DNA from: Desmodus rotundus
Taxonomy: Eukaryota; Chordata; Mammalia; Chiroptera; Phyllostomidae
Direction: 5' to 3'
Length of the DNA stretch: 64,000 bases
Assembly: GCF_022682495.2 (NCBI RefSeq)
Contig: NW_026527292.1
Location: forward strand, 18,501-82,500
This document shows, in pieces, positions 56,051-64,000 of the stretch. The translations under genes and the position numbers were made by a program. The notes under the pieces are model-generated. The model searched no databases. It saw only the letters and a list, made by a program, of their open reading frames with translations, and was not told the DNA's origin. How positions within the stretch are numbered: the first letter of the stretch is position 1; every line of letters begins with the position of its first letter.

Positions 56051-57247
56051 AGGGGCCAGGTCCAGGGGTTATGGCATAGGGCTAGGTGGTAGGGGCTAGT
56101 GCCTATTGCAGGGACATGGCTTAGGGTTAGTGTTTAGTGTTAGGGCTATGGCTTTGGCTATGGCTATGGCTATGGCTATGGCTATGGTTATGACTATGGT
56201 TTAGGGGTTTGGGTATGGCTTAGGTGTATGGCTTAGGTGTACAGGTATGTTTTAGAGCTATTGGTTATGGTTTAGGGCTATGGGTTTGGTTTTAGGCTAT
56301 GGGTATGGCTATGGTTCAGGGTATGGCTATGGCTATGGCTATGACTATGTCTAGGGCTATATGTGTAGGGTTGTGTGTCTAGGGGTATGTCTATGTCTAG
56401 GGTTAATTCTAGTGTTAATGCTATGGCGTAGGGTATGGCTATGGTATAGGGCTCTTGTTCTGGCTATGTCATAGGGATATGGCTCTGATGTATGGTTAGG
56501 GGTATGGTGTAGGGCTATGGTGTAGGTATATGGCCATGGCAATGTCATAGGGGTATGACTTGGCTATGGCTTAGGGCTATGGCTTAGGGCTATTGGTATG
56601 GTTTAGGGGTATGGCGTAGGGCTGTGGCTAGGGTGTCAGTCTATGGCTATGGCGTAGGGGAATGGGTAGGGCTAAGGCAAGGTTGTAGAGCTATGGCTAG
56701 GGCTAAGGTTAGGGCACAGGGTTATGGCTATGCTGTAGGGCTATGGCTATGGCTAGAACGTCGGGCTATGGCTAGGTTGTAGGTCTATGGCATAGGGGTG
56801 TGTTGTAGTGCCATGGCTATGGTGTAGGGATATGGCTATAGCTATGGCTATGGTGTAGGGCTATAGGTAGGGCATAGGGCTGTTGCTATGTTCTAGGGTT
56901 GTGGCTGTGGCATAGGGTTATGGCAAAGGGCTATGCCTAAGGCTAGGGTGTAGGGCTCTGGCTCTGGCTCTGGCTAGGGTGTAGGACTGTGTCGTAGGGT
57001 AATGGCTAGGGCTATGGCTATGGCTATGGCGTAGGGCTATGGCTATGGGTATGGCTTAAGATTATGGCTACGGCTATGGCTTATGGCTGTGGGTATGGTG
57101 TATGGGTTAGAAGCTGTGGCTTAGGTGCTGGGTTCTATGGCTTAGGGTCTATGGCTATGTCTAGGGGCTACAGGTAAGGGGCTACGTCTATGGCTAAGGG
57201 GCTACATCTACAGCTATGGTGCTGCGGCTACGGCTAAGGGGCTAGGA

Positions 57248-57510
57248 ATGGGGCCTGTGCCGGGGTCAGGGCCAGGGCCAGGGCCAGGGCTAGGGCTAGG
57301 GCTAAGGTTCTTGTTAGGGTTATGGTTTGGGCTGGGGTTTTTGTTTGGGCTAAGGTTCGTGTTTTGGATAGGGTTCAGGTTTGGCATAGGGTTCATGTTT
57401 GGGTTCGTGTTAGTATTTGGGTTCATGTTCTATCTAGGGTTCCTGCTCTGGCTAGGGTTCATGTTCTGGTTAGGGTTTGTGTTCGTGTTTGGACTAGTGC
57501 TAGGGCTAGG
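57248..57510 (+). repeat. Satellite sub-block rich in GGGTTCATGTT words
   Basis: AGGGCCAGGGCCAGGG leads into repeats of TAGGGTTCATGTTCTGG type, unlike the GGCTAT-dominated flanks. Frames of 93 codons (+, 57,248-57,529) and 70 codons (-, 57,214-57,426) give low-complexity Gly/Leu/Phe and Asn/Pro polypeptides, which are products of the repeat. Confidence 0.75.
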
Positions 57511-57899
57511 GCTATGGGTACGGCAGTGAGCTATGGTGGAGCAGTATGGCTATGGCTATGTCTAGGGGTATGTCTATTTCTAGGGCTATGTCTAGGGTTA
57601 GGGCTATGGCGTAGGGTATGGCTATGGCATAGGGCTCTTGTGGGTATGGTATAGGGATACGGCTGTGATGTGGGGTTAGGGCTATGCCATAGGGCTAATG
57701 CGTAGGGCTATGGAGTAGGTGAATGGCTAGGGGTATCGCTATGGTTAAGGTATAGGGCTATGGATATGGCAATGGCATAGGGCTACGGCCATGGCAATGT
57801 CGTAGGGATTAGGAATATGGTTATGGCTTAGGGGTATGGCTTAGGGTTATTGCTACGTTGTGGGGGTATGGCGTAGGGCTTTGGATAGGGCGTCGACCT

Positions 57900-58260
57900 A
57901 TGGCTACTGCGTAGGGGTATGGCTAGTGCTAAGGCAAGGGTGTAGAGGTATGGCTAGGGCTAAAGCTAGGGTGCAGGGTTGTGGCTATGTTGTGGGGCTA
58001 TGGTGTTAGGGGTATGGTGCAGGGGTATGGCTATGGCTAGGGTGTAGGGCTATGGCTATGTTCTAGGGCTGTGGTTAGGATTATGGCTAGGGTGTAGGGT
58101 TATGGCTATGTTGTAGGGCCATGGCTATGGTGTAGGGGTATGGCTTAGGGCTATGCCTATGGGTAGGGTGTAGGACTATGTTGTAGGGTAATGGCTATGG
58201 CTATGGCTAGAGCTATGGTGTAGGGTTATGGCTATGGCTATGACTGTGGCGTAGGGCTAT
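57900..58260 (+). repeat. Satellite block repeated 5.5 kb away
   Basis: Matches 63,370-63,800. Shared markers: TGGCTACTGCGTAGGGGTAT / TGGCTACTGCATAGGGGTAT; GCTAGTGCTAAGGCAAGGG; GGGTGCAGGGTTGTGGCTAT; GGGTGTAGGACTATGTTGTA. The offset is 5.47-5.54 kb. Confidence 0.8.
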
Positions 58261-61200
58261 GGCTATGCTGTAGGGTTATGGCTATGGTGTAGGGCTATGG
58301 CTATGGCATAGGGGTATGTCTAGGGCTAAGGCAAGGGAATAGGGCTATGGCTATGGTTACGGCTAGGGCGCAGGTCTATGGCTATGTTGTAGGGCCATTG
58401 CGTAGGGGTGTGGTGTAGGGCTATGGTTTTGGCTATGGCTTCGGCATAGGGCTATGGCTAATGTCTAGGGCTGTGGCTTTGGTGTAGGGGTATGGCGTAG
58501 GTTTATGCCTATGTCTAGGGCCTATGGCTATGGCTAGGGCGTAGGAATGTGTCATAGGGCAATGACAATGGCTATGGCTAGGGCTAGGGCTATGGTGTAG
58601 GTTTATGGCTATGGCTATGGGTATGGCTGTGGTGTAGGGCTATGACTATGTCCTAGGGCCATGGCCCTGCCATAGGGTTATGCTTATGGGGTAGGGCTAT
58701 GGAGCAGGGCTATGGTTTAGGGCTATAGCTTAGGGGTATGGAGTAGGGGTTAGAAGCTGTGGCTTAGAGGCTGGGTTCTATGGCTTTGGGGCTATGGCTA
58801 TGGCTTTGGCTTAGGGGCTATGGCTGAGGTGCTACAGGTACAACTTAGGGGCTATGGCTACAGCTAGGAGATACCGCTAGGGGCTAGGGGCCACATCTAG
58901 GGGCTACAGCTAGGGGCTGGGGGTTAGGTGTTAGGGGGTAGGATCAGGGTCAGGGCTTATGGAACAGGGCCAGGTGGTAGGTGCTAGGAGATAGGGGCTA
59001 GTGCCTCATCCAGGGCCATGGCTTAGGGTTCGGGTTAGGGTTCGGGTTAGTGTTTAGTGTTAGGGGTTAGTGTTTAGTGTTAGGGCTTTGGATGTGGCTA
59101 TGGCTGTGGGTGTGGCTATGGCTTAGGGTTATGTGTATGGTTTATGGCTATGGGTATGGCTATGGCTTAGGGTTATGGGTATGGGTTAGGGTATGGCTAT
59201 GGCTATGGCTATGACTATGTCTACGGCTATATGTCTAGGGCTATATGTCTAGGGGTATGTCTATGTGTAGGGCTATGTCTAGTGTTAGGGCTATGGCTAA
59301 TGCATAGGGCTCTTGTTCTGGTTATGGCATAGGGATATGGCTGTGACGTAGGGTTCTGGCTATGACGTAGGGCTAATGCGTAGGGCCATGGCAGAGGTGA
59401 ATGGCTAGGGTTATCAGTATGGGTAAGTTATAGGGCTATGGATATGGCTATGTCATAGGGCTAAGGCCATGGCAATGTTGTAGGGGTTAGGAGCATGGCT
59501 ATGGCTTAGGGTTATGGCTTATGGCTATCGCTATGGAGTAGGGGTATGTTGCAGGAGTATGGCTATGACTAGGCTGTAGGGCTAAGGCTATGTTCTAGGG
59601 TTGTGGCTATGTCATAGGGGTATGGTGTAGGGCTATGATTATGGCTAGGGTGTAGAGCTATGGCTACGGTGTAGGGGTATGGTTAGGATTACGGTTAGGG
59701 TTTAGGGTCATGGCTATGTTGTAGGGCCATGGCTATGGCATAGGGGTATGGCGTAGGGCTCTGCCTATGGGTAGGGTTTAGGGCTATGGTTAGGGTGTAG
59801 GGCTGTGTCTTAGGGCAATGGCTAGGGCTAAGGTTATGGTGTAGGTTTATGGCTATGGCTATGACTATGGTGTAGGGCTATGGCTATGTCCTAGGGTTAC
59901 GGTGTAGGGTTGTGGTGGAGGGCAATGGCTATGGCTATGGCTGAGGGGTACTGCTTAGGATTATGGGTATTGCTTAGGGCTGTGGCTGTGGCTCTGGCTG
60001 ATGGCTATGGCTATGGGTTATGTCTATTGCTCAGGGTATCTCTCAGGGGTATGGCTATGGCTATGCCTATGGCTTAGGGCTATGGGTATGGCTTATTGCT
60101 ATGGCTTAGGGGCTATCGCTATGGATATGTTTAGGGGCTAGGGGGTACATCTAGGGGCTATAGCTAGGGGCTGTGGGTAGGGGCTAGGGGCTAGGAGATA
60201 GGGGCTAGAGCCAGGGCCAGGATTATGGCTTAAGGGTACTGTTAGGGTTCGGTGTTAGGGTTTAGTGTTAGTGTTAGGGTTTAGTGTTAGTGTTTAGTGT
60301 TAGCGCTATGGCTAATGGGTATTGCTCTTGCTTAAGGGCTATGGCTTGGGGGTTAGGGGCCATGGCTTAGGGGTTAGGGGCTATGGCTTAGGGGATATGG
60401 CTGTGGCTACAGCTACAGCTAGGGGTAGGGGTTAGGGGCTATGGCTAGGGGCGAGGGTTAGAGGTTAGGGCACATGGTTTGGTGGCTAGGGCTTAGGGAA
60501 CAGGACTTATGGCACAGGGCTAGGTTCTGGGGACTAGGAGATAGGGGCTAGTACCAGGGCCAGGGCCATGGCTTAGGGTTAGTGTTTAGTTTTAGGGCTA
60601 TGGGCAAGGGTATGGCTATGGCTTACGGGTTTTGGGTATGGTTTCGGGATATGGCTTAGGGGTACAGGTATGGGTTAGGGTATTGCTTAGGGGTATGGCT
60701 TAGGGTATTGGTATGGTTTTGAGCTATGGTTATGGCTATGGCTTAGGGTTATGGCTATGTCTAGGGCTATATGTTTAGGGTTATATGTCTAGGGGTATGT
60801 TTAGGGTTAGAGCTATGTCTAGTGTTAGGGCTATGGCATAGGGTATGGCTATGGCATAGGGCTCTTGTTCTGGCTATGGAGTAGGGATATGGCTGTGACA
60901 TAGGGTTATGGGTATGGCATAGGGTTATGGTATAGGGCTATTGCATAGGTGAATGGCTATGGCTATGGGTATGTTTAAGGTGTAGGGCCATGGATATGGC
61001 TTTGGCATGGGGCTACGGCTATGGCAATGTTGTAGGGGTTCGGCTATGTCTATGGCTTAGGGCTATTGCTCTGGCTGAGGCCTATGGCGTAGGAATATGG
61101 GTACAGCTAAGGGTTATGGCTATGGCTATGGGCAGGGTGTAGGGCTACTGCTATGTCATAGGATTATGGCTATGGTGTAGGTGTATGGCGTAGGGTTATG

Positions 61201-63369
61201 TCTATGGCTAGGGCGTTGGGCTATGCGTAGGGTGTAAGGCTATGGCTATGGCTATGGCTAGGGTGTCGGCTGATGGTTATGCCGTAGGGCTATGGCTTTG
61301 GCTATGGGTATGGCATAGGGCTATGGGTATGGTTGTGGTGTAGGGATATGTTGTAGGGCAATGGGCAGGGCTATGGCTATGGCTATGGCTAGGGCTATGA
61401 TGTATGGCTATGAATATGGAAATGGCATAGGGCTATGAATATGGCAGTGGCGTAGGGCTATGGGTATGGTTTAGAGCTATGGGTATGGCTATGGTTTAGG
61501 GTTATGGTTATGTCTAGGGCTATATGTTTAGGGCTATATGTCCAGGGGTATGTCTAGGGTTAGGACTATGTCTAGTGCTAGGGCTATGGAATAGGGTATG
61601 GCTATGGCATAGGGCTCTTGTTCTGGCTATGGTGTAGGGATATGTCTGTGAGGTAGGGTTATGGCTATGGCATAGGGTTATGGCTTAGGAATTTGGCTTA
61701 GGGCTTTGGGTATTGGTCAGAGCTATGGGTACGACTATGGGTTAGGCCTATGAGTAGGGCTAGGGGTATGGGTATGGCTGGGAGCTATGGATGAGGGCTA
61801 TGGGTCTGGCTGTGGATATGGCTATGACTAGGGGTATATGTGCAGGGCTATGTCTATGTCTAGGGGAATGTCTAGGGGTATATCGAGGGTTAGGGTTATG
61901 TCTAGGGTTAGTGCTGTGGTGTAGGGTAGGGCTATGGTGTAGGGGTATGGCTGTGCTGTAGGGTTATGGCTATGCCTCGGGGTATGGTGTAATGCTATGG
62001 TTATGGCTATGGCGTAGGGGTATGGCTGTGGCGTAGGGTTGTGGCATAGGGCAATGGCTAGTGCTAGTGCTAGGGCTATGGCATAGGTCTGTGGCTTTGG
62101 TATTGTGTAGGGCCATGACTATGGCTAGTACTATGGGTTAGGGTTATTGCTATGGCTGAGGTATATGGCTTAGCGGTATGGGTACAGCTTAAGAGTATGG
62201 CTTAGTACTGTGGCTATGGCTGTGCTGTGGGGTTACGGCTGTGGCGTAGGTTTATGCCATAGGGCTATGGTTGTGCTATAGGGTTATGGCAATGGCATAG
62301 GGCAATGGTTAGGGCTATGACATAGGGCTATGCCTGTGGCCATGGCTATGGCTATGGGTTAGAGCTATGGCTTAGGGCTATTTCCATGCCTGAGGTCTAT
62401 GGCTTAGGGCAATGGGTACAGCTTAGGGCTATAGGTACAACTTAGGGCTATGGGTCAGGGCTACGGCTATGGGTATGGCTATGGTTTAGGTCTATTGCTA
62501 TGGCTTAGGGCTATGGCTATGGCTATGGCTATGGTTATGGCTCCAGCTTAGGAGCTACGGCTTAGGGGCTATGGCTATGGCCTGGATAGGGGCTACAGCT
62601 TAGGGGTTATGGCTACGGCTTAGGGGCTATGGCTAGGGGCCAGGTGTGGGTGTAGGGGTTATGGCTGGGGTCTACAGCTAGCGGCTAGGGGATAGGGGTT
62701 AGGGGATAGGTGCTAGGTGCCAGGGCCAGGGGTTAGGGCATAGGGCTAGGTGGTAGGGGCTATGAGACAGGGGTTAGTGTTTTGTGCAGGGCCATGGGTT
62801 AGGGTTAGTGTTTAGTGTTAGGGCTGTGTTTGTGACTATGGCTATGGGTATGGCTATGGCTTAGGGTTATGGGTATGGCTTAGGGTTATGGCTTAGGGGT
62901 ACAGGTATGGCTTAGGTTCGGTTTTGTGTATGGCTTAAGGCTATGTGTATGGTATAGGGCTATGGGTATGGCTATGGCTTAGGGCTATGGGTATGGGTTA
63001 AGGGTATGGCTATGGCTATGGTTATGGCTATGTCTATGTCTATGGGATGGTCTACGGCTATATGTGTAGGGCTATATGTCTAGGGGTATGTCTATGTGTA
63101 GGGCTATGTCTAGTGTTAGGGCTATGGCTATGGCATAGGGCTCTTGTTCTGGTTATGGCATAGAGATATGGCTGTGACGTAGGGTTATGGCTATGATGTA
63201 GGTGAATGGGTAGGGCTATCGCTATGGGTAAGTTATAGGGCTATGGATATGGCAATGGCCTAGGGCTACAGCCATGGCAATGTAGTAGGGGTTAAGATTA
63301 TGGCTATGGCTTAGGGCTATCGGTATGGTGTAGGGGTATTGCATAGGGCTGTGGCTAGCGTGCCGATTT

Positions 63370-63800
63370 ATGGCTACTGCATAGGGGTATGGCTAGTGCT
63401 AAGGCAAGGGCGTATAGGTATGGCTAGGGTTAAAGCTAGGGTGCAGGGTTGTGGCTATGTTGTGGGGCTATGGTGTAGGGGTAGGTGCAGGGCTATGGTT
63501 ATGGCTAGGGTGTAGGGCTATGGCTATGTTCTAGGGCTGTGGCTATGGCTTAGAGGTATGGTCTAGGGTTATGACTATGGCTAGGGCATAGAGCTATGGC
63601 TATGGTGTAGGGCAATGGTTAGGGTTATGGCTAGGGTGTAGGGTTATGGCTATGTTGTAGGGCCATGGCTATGGTGTAGGAGTATGGCTTAGGGCTATGC
63701 CTATGGGTAGGGTGTAGGACTATGTTGTAGGGTAATGGCTATGGCTATGGCTAGAGCTATGGTGTAGGGTTATGGCTATGGCTATGACTATGGCGTAGGG
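63370..63800 (+). repeat. Satellite block, second copy of 57,900-58,260
   Basis: See the shared markers given for 57,900-58,260. The order of markers is the same, with an extra ~70 bases in the middle. Confidence 0.8.
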
Positions 63801-64000
63801 CTATTATGGCTGTGGCTAGGATTGAGGGGTATTGCTTAGGATTATGGCTACGGCTTAGGACTCTGGCTTATGGCTATGGTTATGGCTTATGGCTATGTCT
63901 CATGGGTATGGTATGGCTATGCCTATGGATTAGGGTATGGGTATGGTTATTGCTATGGCTGAAGGACTATGGCTTAGGTGTTAGAGGCTATTGGTTAGGG

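Larger units (their letters stand above)
49700..64000 (+). repeat. Degenerate TTAGGG-derived satellite (GGCTAT / TAGGGC / GGCTTAGGG)
   Basis: Starts AGGTTAGGGTTAGGGTTGGG at about 49,705 and continues to the window end, interrupted only by an LTR. Words are mostly six-base variants: GGCTAT in runs, TAGGGC, GGGTAT, GCGTAGG, and GGTTAG in places. The G-rich strand is always plus, as in a telomere whose end lies to the right. Local frames (for example 52,927-53,136) only reflect the repeat. Canonical TTAGGG runs are short and rare. Higher-order repeats of about 2 kb and shared marker words show expansion by duplication of blocks. Confidence 0.92.

Noticed and set aside
57248..57529. Glycine/leucine/phenylalanine-rich 93-codon frame (and the Asn/Pro-rich frame opposite)
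   Set aside because: Both are the direct translation of a hexamer-based repeat without stops; no evidence of a gene.
49700..64000. CRISPR array or bacterial repeat
   Set aside because: No repeat-spacer alternation; the flanks are mammalian transposons and the words are telomere-like.
49700..64000. A true functional telomere tract
   Set aside because: Canonical TTAGGG runs are only two or three units long; the array is too degenerate. It is telomere-derived, subtelomeric satellite.

Overview
This window looks like a chromosome end from a bat, probably a yangochiropteran. The clues are the tRNA-derived head of a Ves-type SINE (about 40,239-40,327), a HAL1-type half-LINE (about 9,601-11,103), many mariner copies whose ends read TTGGGTTGGCCAAA, a MER5A DNA transposon, and LTRs of at least three endogenous retrovirus families. 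I find no protein-coding gene I can support. The longest open frames lie in GC-rich DNA, dead transposases or satellite. Recognisable gene-like remains are decayed: an L1/HAL1 ORF1, mariner transposases, L1 ORF2 fragments, and the 5' part of a U4 snRNA retropseudogene.

Layout. (1) 1-20,080 is copy A of a large direct duplication. It holds GC-rich DNA, a minisatellite, an ERV LTR, a decayed tandem array of about 2.1-kb mariner-bearing units (2.5-11.6 kb), a HAL1, and AT-rich DNA with L1 ORF2, MER5A and a MITE. (2) 20,081-25,276 is GC-rich spacer with no recognised gene. (3) 25,277-36,760 is copy B. It follows copy A block by block but lacks the equivalents of A 991-7,280 (an LTR sits at that junction) and A 10,386-12,925. 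Copy A alone has an LTR at 15,407-16,287 with a clean empty site in B; copy B alone has the U4 insertion. (4) 36,761-39,814 holds another array unit and a third, more diverged copy of A 14.4-15.4 kb. (5) 39,815-49,570 is a tandem array of about 2.1-kb units, each with a mariner at the same place, interrupted by a SINE fragment and a probable class II LTR. (6) 49,700-64,000 is over 14 kb of degenerate TTAGGG-derived satellite dominated by GGCTAT, TAGGGC and GGCTTAGGG variants. It has higher-order repeats and one solo LTR (50,282-50,856) flanked by a 6-bp duplication.

The G-rich strand of the satellite runs 5'->3' toward the window end, as in a telomere, so the right side probably faces the chromosome terminus. 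The whole window reads as a subtelomere built by repeated duplication, with transposons as passengers and sometimes at breakpoints. Nothing here works as a pathway. The most unusual parts are the telomere-derived satellite with its modular higher-order structure, and the amplification of mariner by tandem duplication of its host unit. Identities, ages and element families were judged by eye and need alignment.
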